Shown piece by piece: positions 8,962-17,896 of a stretch of DNA of 64,000 nucleotides. The notes beneath the pieces were generated by a model. The model was not told the origin of the DNA. It did not search any database and was given only the letters and a program-made list of their open reading frames with translations. Position 1 is the stretch's first letter; each line of letters opens with the position of its first letter. The position numbers and the translations under genes were made by a program. The stretch comes from Anaerohabitans sp964387285 (lineage in GTDB: Bacteria; Zhuqueibacterota; Zhuqueibacteria; Residuimicrobiales; Residuimicrobiaceae), in assembly GCA_964387285.1 (NCBI GenBank), contig CAYLWO010000004.1, positions 99,522 to 163,521 of the forward strand, given 5' to 3'.

Positions 8962-10977
8962 ATGCGTTATTTTCTACCATCTTTTTGCATTATGATTTTA
9001 GGCCTCGCCATCCATCAGTGTCAGGCCCTGGATTTACCTGCATTGTTTTCCGACCACATGGTCCTGCAACAAAAACAAGCGGCGCCGTTTTGGGGCATTG
9101 CCGCACCAAATGAACAAGTTACTATCGCCGCCAGTTGGGGAAAATCCGGCCAAACTCGGGCTGACGCACAAGGCCGCTGGCGCCTTGCAATCAAGACGCC
9201 TAAAGCCGGCGGTCCTTATACGGTCACCATCAGCGGTGAAAAAGAAAAAAAAATATTGCAGGACGTTTTAATCGGCGAGGTCTGGCTGTGCTCAGGACAA
9301 TCCAATATGGAGATGCCGTTGATGGGCTGGCCGCCCGGCGATCCGATCGAAAACTCGAAAGAGGCCATTGCTGCCGCCCAACTGCCGTTGTTGCGGCTGT
9401 GCACGGTACAACACGCCGTGTCCGCCGTACCCCTATCCGACTGTTCGGCTTCCTGGTCGCCTTGCACGCCCGAGACGGCTAAAAATTTCAGTGCGACCGC
9501 CTTCTTTTTCGGCCGCACTTTGGTCGAACAACTCCACATTCCGGTTGGCTTGATCCATTCGAGTTGGGGTGGCACGTTCGCGCAATCCTGGATCAACGGT
9601 GAATTCCTCAAAACCATGCCCGAGTTTGCCGCGATCACGGAAAAAATACGCAGCAACAGCGGCGAGATCGGACAATATCAAAAATGGCTGGAGCAACATC
9701 GTTCTTTTTCCGTGAACGATAAGAACGAGGATGCGCGTTGGATTGATTTGGATTTTGGCGATCGCGCCTGCAGTCAGGCGGATTATGCGGACCAGGAATG
9801 GCGAACGATGTCATTGCCCATCTTTTGGGAAAAAACCGAAATGGGTGAATTTGACGGCGCAATCTGGTTTCGCAGGACTATTGATATCCCGACATCCTGG
9901 GCCGGCAAGCATGCCATCGTCGAGCTTGGTCCCATTGACGATATGGATATCACGTTTATCAACGGAGAGTTGATCGGCAAACATGAACAAACCGGTTTTT
10001 GGCAAACAGAACGCAAATACAACGTTCCCGGTTCACTGCTGCGTCCGGGTAAAAACGTCATCGCGGTGCGTGTGGTTGATAATCAGGGCGGCGGCGGCAT
10101 TTACGGCAAGCCGGAGCAGATGAAAATTTACCCGGCTGACCAGCTGGACGAAAAAATCAATCTGGCCGGAGAGTGGAAGTATTTGCCGGTGGCCGAATAT
10201 CGGGCCGGTACGTTTTATATGTTTTCAACAGATCCACAGGAATATTTCAAACACCCGGCTGTATCCATAGAAGTTTCGCCTAATACGCCCACGTTCCTGT
10301 ACAACGCCATGATCGCACCACTGGTCCCCTATCGCATCAAAGGCGCTATCTGGTACCAGGGCGAATCCAATACCGGCAATCCCAAACAATATCGCACCCT
10401 GTTTCCTTTGTTAATTGCCAACTGGCGACACGATTGGGGATTGAAGGATATGCCGTTTTATTTTGTGCAGATTGCCCCCTGGGAATATGGAGCTGGAACC
10501 CGATCCCAGGAGCTGCGCGAGGCGCAGATGCTGAGCATGGCGGTCCCTCATTCCGGCATGGCCGTAACGCTGGACATCGGCGATGTTAAATCGATCCATC
10601 CGGCCAATAAACATGATGTGGGCAAACGGTTGGCTTTATGGGCTCTGGCCAAGGATTATGGAAAAAAAGTCGCCTTTTCAGGTCCGATTTACCAAAGCAT
10701 CAAGATCGAGAACGATGCCATTCGCATCTCTTTCAAATACTGCGGCAGCGGCCTTGTGGCCGGCAAAAAAGGGCTGACCGGTTTTGAGGTAGCTGGAGCA
10801 GATCGGCAGTTCCAGGCAGCAGATGCGGTAATTATTGGCAATAAAGTATTGGTTAAAGCGACAAACGTAATAAAGCCAATAGCTGTACGTTATGCATGGA
10901 GCAATACCGCCTCTGCCAGTTTGTTTAACAAAGAGGGTTTGCCTGCCTCCTCATTCCGTTCAGATGATTGGGATTGA
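8962..10977 (+). CDS. Sialate O-acetylesterase (SASA family), secreted
   Basis: The start chosen is the ATG at 8962, with CAGGAGGCAG just upstream; the open frame extends back to 8869. The protein has 671 residues. A signal peptide covers residues 1-22. The esterase motif SGQSNMEMP follows at about 111-119 (catalytic Ser of GQSN) with GAIWYQGESN further on. IHPANKHDVGKR near residue 546 supplies the Asp/His pair. A GH2-like sugar-binding beta domain (AIWFRRTIDIP...GKNVIAVRVVD) is inserted in the middle. This layout is usual for SASA enzymes that de-O-acetylate sialic acids or acetylated polysaccharides outside the cytoplasm. Confidence 0.9.
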   Translation: MRYFLPSFCIMILGLAIHQCQALDLPALFSDHMVLQQKQAAPFWGIAAPNEQVTIAASWGKSGQTRADAQGRWRLAIKTPKAGGPYTVTISGEKEKKILQDVLIGEVWLCSGQSNMEMPLMGWPPGDPIENSKEAIAAAQLPLLRLCTVQHAVSAVPLSDCSASWSPCTPETAKNFSATAFFFGRTLVEQLHIPVGLIHSSWGGTFAQSWINGEFLKTMPEFAAITEKIRSNSGEIGQYQKWLEQHRSFSVNDKNEDARWIDLDFGDRACSQADYADQEWRTMSLPIFWEKTEMGEFDGAIWFRRTIDIPTSWAGKHAIVELGPIDDMDITFINGELIGKHEQTGFWQTERKYNVPGSLLRPGKNVIAVRVVDNQGGGGIYGKPEQMKIYPADQLDEKINLAGEWKYLPVAEYRAGTFYMFSTDPQEYFKHPAVSIEVSPNTPTFLYNAMIAPLVPYRIKGAIWYQGESNTGNPKQYRTLFPLLIANWRHDWGLKDMPFYFVQIAPWEYGAGTRSQELREAQMLSMAVPHSGMAVTLDIGDVKSIHPANKHDVGKRLALWALAKDYGKKVAFSGPIYQSIKIENDAIRISFKYCGSGLVAGKKGLTGFEVAGADRQFQAADAVIIGNKVLVKATNVIKPIAVRYAWSNTASASLFNKEGLPASSFRSDDWD

Positions 10978-10993
10978 TAAACTTGCCAGTAAA

Positions 10994-11026
10994 AACCTTG
11001 CGAAGGTTGCAAACCTTCGCAAGGTT
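10994..11026. repeat. AACCTT-GCAAGGTT palindromic repeat, copy C (most complete)
   Basis: AACCTTGCGAAGGTT (10994-11008), TGC, then AAACCTTCGCAAGGTT (11011-11026) make a perfect 15-bp stem. It lies directly upstream of the DinB-like gene and could also end transcription of the esterase gene. Confidence 0.75.
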
Positions 11027-11054
11027 AAAATTTCAAATGATTGGAACAAAACCT

Positions 11055-11495
11055 ATGAAAAATATCGCAACTGCAATTCATGAGCAGGTTATTGCTGCCA
11101 AACCAAAGCTGTTAAAAATATCCGAGCAAGCGGCAGCGCAAAAACCCGGACCAGGCAAATGGTCGAAAAAGGAAATTATCGGCCATTTGATTGATTCTGC
11201 ATCCAACAATCATCAACGCTTTGTTCGTGCTTCTTTAAATGCTGCCATGGCCTTCCCTCCTTATCAACAGGAACCGTGGGTGGCAGCTTCGCATTATCAG
11301 GAGATGCCCTGGTGCGAGTTGGTGGAATTTTTTGTGCAATACAATTTGCACCTCAGTCGATTGATTATCATGATACCGGAATCGGCGTTGGAAAATCCCT
11401 GCAATATCGGCAAAGAAAATCCGGTTACATTGCGGTTTGTCATCACCGACTATTTACGACATTGGCAGCATCACCTGCAGCAGATATTATCCTAA
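11055..11495 (+). CDS. DinB superfamily protein
   Basis: About 146 residues from ATG 11055 (MKNIATAIHEQ); ATG 11037 is possible, while the open frame back to 10968 runs through a palindromic repeat and is not used. The four-helix-bundle DinB_2 signature is visible: GKWSKKEIIGHLIDSASNNHQRF with the first conserved His, and HWQHHLQQIL at the C-terminus with the second His pair. These proteins bind a divalent metal through three His. Many are thiol-transferase-like or damage-associated, but exact function is unassigned. Confidence 0.85.
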   Translation: MKNIATAIHEQVIAAKPKLLKISEQAAAQKPGPGKWSKKEIIGHLIDSASNNHQRFVRASLNAAMAFPPYQQEPWVAASHYQEMPWCELVEFFVQYNLHLSRLIIMIPESALENPCNIGKENPVTLRFVITDYLRHWQHHLQQILS

Positions 11496-11532
11496 CAGAT
11501 TCAAAAATTAACGCAGAGGTGCTGAGAACCCC

Positions 11533-12102
11533 ATGAAACAACTCTATTGTAAAACCGTTGAGGATTGGCAAACCTGGCTCGCGCAGCATCATCAGGAGGT
11601 TGCCGAGATATGGCTGGTGTTTTATAAAAAGGATATGGGCGATCAAACGCTGGTTTATGCGCAAGCCCTGGATGAGGCCCTGTGTTATGGCTGGATCGAC
11701 AGCCTGATCAAAAAGATCGATGAAGAAAAATACGCGCGCAAATTTACCCCACGTAAAATGGTCAGCAAATGGTCGGCGATCAATAAAAAACGGGTGCAAG
11801 AACTGATAGCCGAAGGACGTATGACTCCTGCAGGCCAGGCTGTTATCGATGCGGCAAAAGCAAACGGCTGCTGGGATAAACCGGACCGGCCGCCTGTTCT
11901 GCCGGCAAAAATGCCGCCGGCGTTTGCACAGGCTTTGCAGAAAAATCAAACTGCGCATCGTCATTATGAGCAGTTGGCTGCCGGAGAAAAAAAACGATAT
12001 ATCCTGTGGATTGCCACAGCCAGGCGTGTGGAAACCCAAAACAAACGAATCCAGGAAGCAGTTAAGTTGTTGAAAAACGGGGAAAAGCTGGGATTAAAAT
12101 AA
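11533..12102 (+). CDS. YdeI/OmpD-associated family protein
   Basis: A 189-residue protein matching the YdeI-like family in full. The N-terminal part EIWLVFYKKDMG, the core ALDEALCYGWIDSLIKKID and KFTPRKMVSKWSAINKKRVQELIAEGRM, and the late segment RRYILWIATARRVETQNKRIQEAV are typical. Members are cytosolic with a DUF1801-like/bacteriocin-protection annotation but no proven biochemistry. It lies 37 bases after the DinB-like gene on the same strand and is probably co-transcribed. The gene ends six bases before the convergent radical SAM gene. Confidence 0.88.
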   Translation: MKQLYCKTVEDWQTWLAQHHQEVAEIWLVFYKKDMGDQTLVYAQALDEALCYGWIDSLIKKIDEEKYARKFTPRKMVSKWSAINKKRVQELIAEGRMTPAGQAVIDAAKANGCWDKPDRPPVLPAKMPPAFAQALQKNQTAHRHYEQLAAGEKKRYILWIATARRVETQNKRIQEAVKLLKNGEKLGLK

Positions 12103-12107
12103 ACTTT

Positions 12108-13238
12108 TCATTTCTTTCCGCTCATCAGCCATTCATAAAAACGACTGGTGCCGGTATCCAATATTTCACGCACAATATCGGCAACATTCTTACCCACTCC
12201 CTTGACCTGCTCTAATCGCGCTCGCAAAACCGGCAAAGGTTGCGTTTGTTGCGCCAGATTCCAGGCCGCATAACCAAAGGCCGAACGCTGTCCGCGCATT
12301 TTCAGCAGGTAATCGATATGCTCCAACAATATAACGACGCGCTCACTTTCACTCACCAAATCCGACCACAGCGAAAGCGGCATCCGTACCGGCATCTGAT
12401 AAGACCGAGTAATTTCTAAAAGCATAGCATGCAAATTCGCGTTATAATCCGGTGTGGATTGACCGTAAGGATTATTGTTGTAGATGATGCCGTATTCCAA
12501 CCGCAAAGCAGGCTGATACGCGTCCAGCACAGTAAAAAAATGCTCCATTTGTCTTCCCGGTTTCAAGGTCATGCCGCTGATCACCATGAAATCCACACCG
12601 ATGTCGCCGGCCGCCTGCATCGTATCATTCATTTTTTTCGGAACATCGGTGATAAAGGGGATCAAAGGCATCAGGAAAATGCCGATGGGAATGCCGCGCT
12701 GTTTGAAACGGGCCAAAGTCTGCAGCCTCTGTGACGGCAAATCGGCATGCGGTTCGAACACGCGACTGATGGCATCGTCAACTGAAGAAAAACTCATACT
12801 CACCACAGCTCGCCGTTTTTCATGCAATGCTTCGATGAGATCGATATCTCTTTCGATGAGACAGGATTTGGTCAGTAAATGCACGGGGAAAGGATGCTCT
12901 TGCAGCAGTTGCAACGCCTGACGCGTCAATTGGTATTTTTTTTCCAATGGTTGATAGCTATCGCAAACGCCGCCGCCGATGAGCATATAGCCCGATTTCC
13001 ACGGCGTGCGTTTGCGTTTTGGGTCCAGCTCTCGTTGTAGAACATCAATGCAATTGACCTTGACTTCAATATCCTCGCCAAAATCCCCGGAAACCTGATA
13101 TTTTTCCGCCCGGCCGTCGCAATAAGCACATTGATGGCTGCAGCCGCGATACAAGTTCATGCCATAACTGGAGAGAAACCAGGAATCGATTTTTTTTTGC
13201 TTGCGCAGGATGGATTTGGCGTGGATTTCGGAGATCAT
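12108..13238 (-). CDS. SPL-like radical SAM protein
   Basis: A 376-residue radical SAM enzyme. The 4Fe-4S motif is C-x3-C-x2-C in GCSHQCAYCDGR at about residues 33-44. GGGVCDSYQPLEKKYQLTRQAL and LLTKS..IERDIDLI follow, as in the Rv2578c/spore-photoproduct-lyase-like family, and VVSMSFSSVDD is a later barrel strand. The C-terminus (VKGVGKNVADIVREIL) resembles a helix-hairpin-helix, suggesting nucleic acid contact. A DNA or RNA repair or modification role is plausible but not shown by the sequence alone. Confidence 0.85.
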   Translation of the reverse strand: MISEIHAKSILRKQKKIDSWFLSSYGMNLYRGCSHQCAYCDGRAEKYQVSGDFGEDIEVKVNCIDVLQRELDPKRKRTPWKSGYMLIGGGVCDSYQPLEKKYQLTRQALQLLQEHPFPVHLLTKSCLIERDIDLIEALHEKRRAVVSMSFSSVDDAISRVFEPHADLPSQRLQTLARFKQRGIPIGIFLMPLIPFITDVPKKMNDTMQAAGDIGVDFMVISGMTLKPGRQMEHFFTVLDAYQPALRLEYGIIYNNNPYGQSTPDYNANLHAMLLEITRSYQMPVRMPLSLWSDLVSESERVVILLEHIDYLLKMRGQRSAFGYAAWNLAQQTQPLPVLRARLEQVKGVGKNVADIVREILDTGTSRFYEWLMSGKK

Positions 13239-13390
13239 CTGGATTCTTGTGTTTCTTCAATGGCAGTAAACACTAGCGTGTTTAAATATTTTATCCAATT
13301 ATCCGTTGTAATCCGTCTCATCCGTTTGAATCCGCGTTCCATCTTATAAATTCAAATACATCTTGTTGCAGCGTCCAATAATCCCTCGAC

Positions 13391-14749
13391 TCAGCCCACA
13401 ACTTGCCACGGCGGCAGCGTTTTCCAGCGCCCGCGGGTGAAATCGGGAAAATCCATGGACCGGCTGCGCGTGGCGACTGAACGTTCGCTCAATTCCGTAA
13501 CCGCGCTCCAGGCGGCCGCGTCATAAACGCTCTGATCCAGAGGCAAGCCTTTTTGCAGACATTCGATCAGACGAAAATCCTCTATATAATCCATGCCGCC
13601 ATGGCCGGCGCCGGCAGATTGTTCGCGCAGTTTACGCCACAAGGGATGTTCGAATTCAGCCGCATAGTTGTTCAATGGTTCCCATTCGTGTTGCGGGCTC
13701 TTGCCTTCGATGTGAATGCGCTCCGGCCATTTTTGTGCAATGCCGCGCGTGCCCTGCACAAGGTTGATGCGGCTGTAGGGTCGCGGTGTATCGCAATCAT
13801 GGTACAGTGTGATGGTTCTGCCGTTTTTGGTGCGGATCAAACTGACGTTGACATCGCCCAGTGCGTATTTTTGCGTGGCGCGCGGATCATTGGCGCCGAA
13901 ATGCTCGGCTGCATACAAATTCAAACCGCGCGAATTGCAGCTCATGGAAACCAGATAATCGAATTGGTCGCCGCGATTGATGTCCATGCATTGGGCAATA
14001 GGTCCTAATCCGTGCGTGGGATAAAGATTGGCGTTACGTTTGATGGAATGGGCGGTGCGCCACAAGCCTTCGCCTTCCGGCGTAAACTTGAGCGCTCGCA
14101 GATCGTGCAGATAGCCGGCTTCGCCGTGCAGGATTTCGCCCAACAAGCCCTTGCGCACCATATTGAAAATCATCAACTCTTCATAATCATAACAGCAATT
14201 TTCCATCATCATGCAGTGCTTTTGCAGTTTTTCCGAGGTTTCCACCAGCTGCCAGCACTCGTCCAGAGAAATAGCAGCCGGCACTTCGGTGGCTGCATGT
14301 TTGCCGTTCTTCATCGCTGCCAGACACACCGGCACATGCCACTCCCACGGTGTGGCGGTAAAAACCAGATCCACATCTTCGCTTTCACACAAACGGACAA
14401 AATCATAATTGCCTGCAGAATAACCGGTGGGTTTGGGGCGACCGTCGTCCATACACCATTTCTGGATTCGTTCCACCTTGGCCGGCACAATATCGCAGAC
14501 CGCCTTGATTTCCACGCCCGGTATTTTTAAAAAATTGCGCACATGCGCAGAACCCATGCCGCCGACGCCGACAAAGGCCATGCGCACGGTTTTAATCGGC
14601 GCGGTGCGAAAAAATTGATCCGGGGCCGGTTTCACGCCGGCCAGGGATTCGGCCTGACTTTCCGCAGTCAGAGCGCCCAGTCCGGCTGCTACGCCCAGGC
14701 TTGTCTTTAAAAATGAGCGACGATCAAAATCGGTTTGAAATGGTTGCAT
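13391..14749 (-). CDS. Tat-exported GH109-type NAD-dependent glycosidase (Gfo/Idh/MocA fold)
   Basis: The start is the ATG at 14749 (MQPFQTDF), which gives a twin-arginine signal (DRRSFLKTSLG) and has a GAGGT ribosome-binding site. The open frame further upstream overlaps a small gene and is not used. The protein has about 452 residues. The Rossmann motif is GVGGMGSAH. The usual EKP is replaced by TEVPAA, and MMENCCYDYEELMIFNMVRKG, then YLHDLR and YPTHGLGPIAQ follow. This set is characteristic of GH109 enzymes, which hydrolyse alpha-N-acetylgalactosaminides by an NAD-dependent redox route. It is the last gene of an operon with a sodium symporter and a 47-residue membrane protein. Confidence 0.85.
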   Translation of the reverse strand: MQPFQTDFDRRSFLKTSLGVAAGLGALTAESQAESLAGVKPAPDQFFRTAPIKTVRMAFVGVGGMGSAHVRNFLKIPGVEIKAVCDIVPAKVERIQKWCMDDGRPKPTGYSAGNYDFVRLCESEDVDLVFTATPWEWHVPVCLAAMKNGKHAATEVPAAISLDECWQLVETSEKLQKHCMMMENCCYDYEELMIFNMVRKGLLGEILHGEAGYLHDLRALKFTPEGEGLWRTAHSIKRNANLYPTHGLGPIAQCMDINRGDQFDYLVSMSCNSRGLNLYAAEHFGANDPRATQKYALGDVNVSLIRTKNGRTITLYHDCDTPRPYSRINLVQGTRGIAQKWPERIHIEGKSPQHEWEPLNNYAAEFEHPLWRKLREQSAGAGHGGMDYIEDFRLIECLQKGLPLDQSVYDAAAWSAVTELSERSVATRSRSMDFPDFTRGRWKTLPPWQVVG

Positions 14750-14766
14750 CACATACCTCACAAAAA

Positions 14767-14910
14767 TTATGATTTGTTGATTTCTGATAAATTTTTCAGC
14801 ATCTGCTTGACGTCTTGCGCGCCTTTTATGGCCACATAGATGGTGATGGTAGAGTACCACAACACGCAGGCCGCAGTAACCAACCCCCAAAACCAATGAG
14901 TCATATCCAT
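14767..14910 (-). CDS. 47-residue single-pass membrane protein between symporter and glycosidase
   Basis: This ORF starts at ATG 14908-14910, one base after the symporter stop codon, and ends at TAA 14767-14769. The protein begins MDMTHWFWGL and has one hydrophobic segment (about residues 5-28: tryptophans, then VTAACVLWYSTITIYVAIKG) and a short charged tail (DVKQMLKNLSEI). The very tight spacing to the symporter and the membrane-anchor composition suggest a small accessory subunit of the transporter, as seen for some sodium:solute symporters. It has no recognised family here. Confidence rests on gene spacing and the protein-like sequence. Confidence 0.72.
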   Translation of the reverse strand: MDMTHWFWGLVTAACVLWYSTITIYVAIKGAQDVKQMLKNLSEINKS

Positions 14911-14911
14911 A

Positions 14912-16378
14912 TCACGCTCCTTTATGCTGAGGTTTAAGCAATGAACCGACCACCATGGCCAGACCGGTCAATAAATAGGCGGCGATGCCCGAATAATAGG
15001 GTCCGATTTTTTCCGCCAGGGTTTGCGTGGCCGGCACCTGCTGCATGATCAAAAAGCCGACCGGAATCAAAGCGCCAAAAAAGATGGCTGAACCGGCGCC
15101 CCAGCTGTTGGCCCGTTTCCAATAGCAACAGGCAATGAGCAACACGGACATGCTGGATAAATAAATGGTGCCGGTGATGCCAAGATAGGTCCACAGATCG
15201 CCTTTGAGCGGATACCACAATCCGTAGAATAATAAAAATATTCCGATAAATGCAACGATGAAGCGATTCCACAGAATGCCTTTTTTATCCGACCAGGCTG
15301 TTTTGCGAAACGGCGCCATGATGTCGTTATAGATCACGCTGCCCCAGGTGAGCATATAGGAAGAATCCGTGGACATATCCGCGGCCAGCATGGCGGCAAT
15401 GACCAATCCCATTAGGCCCACAGGTACAAAGCTGGACAGGAATTTCGGCATGGCATACAGCGTATTAGCGCCCACCGTTTCCGGCGCCAGGGTGGCCAGC
15501 GCGGCAATGCCCCAGATGCCGGGAATGAGAAAACGGCAGACAAAAAAGAACGCCGTGCCCTTGTAAACTTTTAATCCCGTTTTGGTGTCTTTGGCAGCCA
15601 GCAAACGTGCGATCACTGTCTGCCAGGTTAGCACCACTGCCAGATTGAGCATGGCGTTAAAGAGAATGTAAGGCCAGCCCATCTTGGGATGAACCAGGGG
15701 ATTGAATCCCCCTTCACCATGGTGCGTCTGCACCGCCTGCACCAGATTGCTCCAGCCTATCTGGGTTAAAATAAGAATGGTCACGATAATCAGCCCGGCG
15801 CTCATGACGATGAATTGCAGAAAATCGGTGATCAACACGGACAGCATGCCGCCGAGAATGGTGTAAATGGCCACTAACAGCAGCAGGACGGTCATGGTGA
15901 TTTCCAGATAGCGCACATCCAAACCGGTAACCAGGACGAGAAATTCACCGCCGGTGCGCAGGAACACGCCCATGTTGAGCAACCCGCCGAGGACAATGAC
16001 CACTCCGGCTGCCCAACGCACCCGCGATCCGAATTTCTTTTCAAACAATTCCGGCAACGTGATGACGCCGGAATCCCGCAACGGTTTGACGCCGAATCCG
16101 GTTACGCCGACAAACAGCATGGCCAGCGCCATCAAAAGACCGGGCACAGCGCCGCTAAAGCCCATTTCATACCCGTTCTGCGCCGTGTACATGCAGGTGA
16201 CCACGCCAAATTCCGTGGCTGCCAAAGAGGCAATGCCCAGATACACGTTCATTTCCCGGCCGGCAATGAGAAAATGTTCAACTTTACCGATATATTTTCT
16301 CACCATAATGCCGGCCAACATGGTAGCCAACAAGTACAATCCGACGATCGATCCGTCCAGCAAAGAAAAATGGCTCAA
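14912..16378 (-). CDS. Sodium:solute symporter (SSS family)
   Basis: About 488 residues with thirteen predicted membrane segments and LeuT-fold SSS features. Near the N-terminus are YLLATMLAGIMVRKYIGKVEHFLIAGREM and SLAATEFG, with ADMSTDSSYML and TWGSVIYNDI further on, which corresponds to the sodium site region. The start preferred is TTG at 16378 (SHFSLLDG...), six bases after AGGAGG; the first Met at 16426 would add a charged, unlikely leader. It should import a sugar or other organic solute with sodium. Operon context with a GH109-type glycosidase suggests uptake of an amino sugar or its products. Confidence 0.9.
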   Translation of the reverse strand: MSHFSLLDGSIVGLYLLATMLAGIMVRKYIGKVEHFLIAGREMNVYLGIASLAATEFGVVTCMYTAQNGYEMGFSGAVPGLLMALAMLFVGVTGFGVKPLRDSGVITLPELFEKKFGSRVRWAAGVVIVLGGLLNMGVFLRTGGEFLVLVTGLDVRYLEITMTVLLLLVAIYTILGGMLSVLITDFLQFIVMSAGLIIVTILILTQIGWSNLVQAVQTHHGEGGFNPLVHPKMGWPYILFNAMLNLAVVLTWQTVIARLLAAKDTKTGLKVYKGTAFFFVCRFLIPGIWGIAALATLAPETVGANTLYAMPKFLSSFVPVGLMGLVIAAMLAADMSTDSSYMLTWGSVIYNDIMAPFRKTAWSDKKGILWNRFIVAFIGIFLLFYGLWYPLKGDLWTYLGITGTIYLSSMSVLLIACCYWKRANSWGAGSAIFFGALIPVGFLIMQQVPATQTLAEKIGPYYSGIAAYLLTGLAMVVGSLLKPQHKGA

Positions 16379-16607
16379 AATGGTCCTCCTGCATCTGATG
16401 CGAATGCGACAAATATCCCTTAGCAATACAATATCCGCAATCTAGTAATTTTTCACAAAAATCCAACTTTTTTGTACAATCTTGTGCAAGGCTGACATTT
16501 TTCTTTTGAAAATCAAATTGCATGGCAATCATTGCATTTTATTGTTCTCTTGATTATATTGATCACCTGAAGGATTCTCAGGTACTCAACCTCACGGGAG
16601 ACGAATC

Positions 16608-17876
16608 ATGTTCAAATCAAATACAAGCCGTCGTAATTTTCTGCGCAGCTCTATCGCCGGCGCTGCAGTGTTTACCATTGTGCCGCGACGTGTGCTGGGC
16701 GGACCCGGCTATACGCCGCCATCCGATGAGCTGACGCGCGCGGTCATCGGCGTTGGCGGCATGGGCCAGGCGCATTTGCGCTATACCGGCGCCAGATTGC
16801 TGGCCGTCTGCGATGTGGATGCCAACCATCTGCAACAAAGCCTGGCCAAGGTGGATCAAGAGGTCCAGGGCTATCGCGATTTCCGCGAAGTACTGGCGCG
16901 ACCGGATATCGACCTGGTGCATATCGTGACTCCGCCGCACTGGCACGGTCTGATGTCCATAGCCGCTGCCCAGGCCGGCAAGGACATTTGGTGTGAAAAA
17001 CCCATGACCCGCACCATCGCTGAAGGGCAAAAAGTCATCGAAGCGGTTAAAGCCAACGGCCGCATTTTCCGCATTAACACCTGGTTTCGCTTCAAAGACG
17101 AATTCTACGGCTTTGGCACGAGCGTAGCGCCCATTAAAAAACTGGTGCAAAGCGGTTTGCTCGGTTGGCCACTGAAAGTGACCATCAGTGAAGCTACCGG
17201 GTTTGAATGGAAATTTTACTGGGTTGGTCGTACGGATATGACTGCGCAATGGATTCCCGAAGAACTGGATTACGATTTTTGGCTCGGCCCGGCGCCGTGG
17301 AAACCCTATCATCCGCACCGCGTGCACGCTACGTTTCGCGGCTATTGGGACTATGACGGCGGCGGCCTGGGCGATATGGGACAACACTATATGGATCCCG
17401 TGCAATATATTTTGGACAAGGATCACACCAGCCCGGTGCGCGTTGAAATCGATGCCCCGCAATCGCACGAGGATGCCGTGGGCGTGTGGCGCAAAATCCG
17501 CATGATCTATGATGATGGTTGCGAAATAATCCTCGACGGCCAAGCCAGAGATAAAGCCGTCCCCTATATAGCCGGGCCAAAAGGGAGTTTATATAAAGGC
17601 TTTAAATCCGATATTCCCGATCTCGCGAAAAAACTCGCTGAATTTCCAGACCCGGAACCGCAGAACATCGATTTCCATCAAGCGATTCGAACAAGACAAA
17701 AATTTGCCTTAAACGAAGAAAACGGACACCGTTCAGCGACGTTGGTCAATTTGGGGAAAATCGCATTGCGCCTGGGCCGCAACCTGGATTTCGATCCGCA
17801 GAAACAGATTTTCATCAATGATGATCAGGCCAACCGCCTTATCCATGAACCCATGCGCGCGCCGTGGCATATTTAA
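16608..17876 (+). CDS. Tat-exported Gfo/Idh/MocA family oxidoreductase
   Basis: A 422-residue NAD(P)-dependent sugar oxidoreductase. The twin-arginine signal SRRNFLRSSIAGAA occupies residues 7-20. The dinucleotide motif GVGGMGQAH is at about 47-55 and the catalytic WCEKPM motif (EKP) is at about 126-131. HWHGLMSI and the long substrate domain with DYDFWLGPAPWKPY and YWDYDGGGLGDMGQHYMDPVQY are typical of periplasmic members. It diverges from the symporter operon across 181 bases and overlaps the open frame of the DUF1080 protein. The pair probably forms one operon for oxidised-sugar (3-keto) metabolism. Confidence 0.9.
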   Translation: MFKSNTSRRNFLRSSIAGAAVFTIVPRRVLGGPGYTPPSDELTRAVIGVGGMGQAHLRYTGARLLAVCDVDANHLQQSLAKVDQEVQGYRDFREVLARPDIDLVHIVTPPHWHGLMSIAAAQAGKDIWCEKPMTRTIAEGQKVIEAVKANGRIFRINTWFRFKDEFYGFGTSVAPIKKLVQSGLLGWPLKVTISEATGFEWKFYWVGRTDMTAQWIPEELDYDFWLGPAPWKPYHPHRVHATFRGYWDYDGGGLGDMGQHYMDPVQYILDKDHTSPVRVEIDAPQSHEDAVGVWRKIRMIYDDGCEIILDGQARDKAVPYIAGPKGSLYKGFKSDIPDLAKKLAEFPDPEPQNIDFHQAIRTRQKFALNEENGHRSATLVNLGKIALRLGRNLDFDPQKQIFINDDQANRLIHEPMRAPWHI

Positions 17877-17896
17877 TTCGGGAAGGAAATTTCATT

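Noticed and set aside
16617..17543. 308-residue minus-strand open frame opposite the Gfo/Idh oxidoreductase
   Set aside because: Shadow frame; its His/Arg-rich sequence shows no domain pattern and the plus strand has Tat, GVGGMG and EKP motifs.
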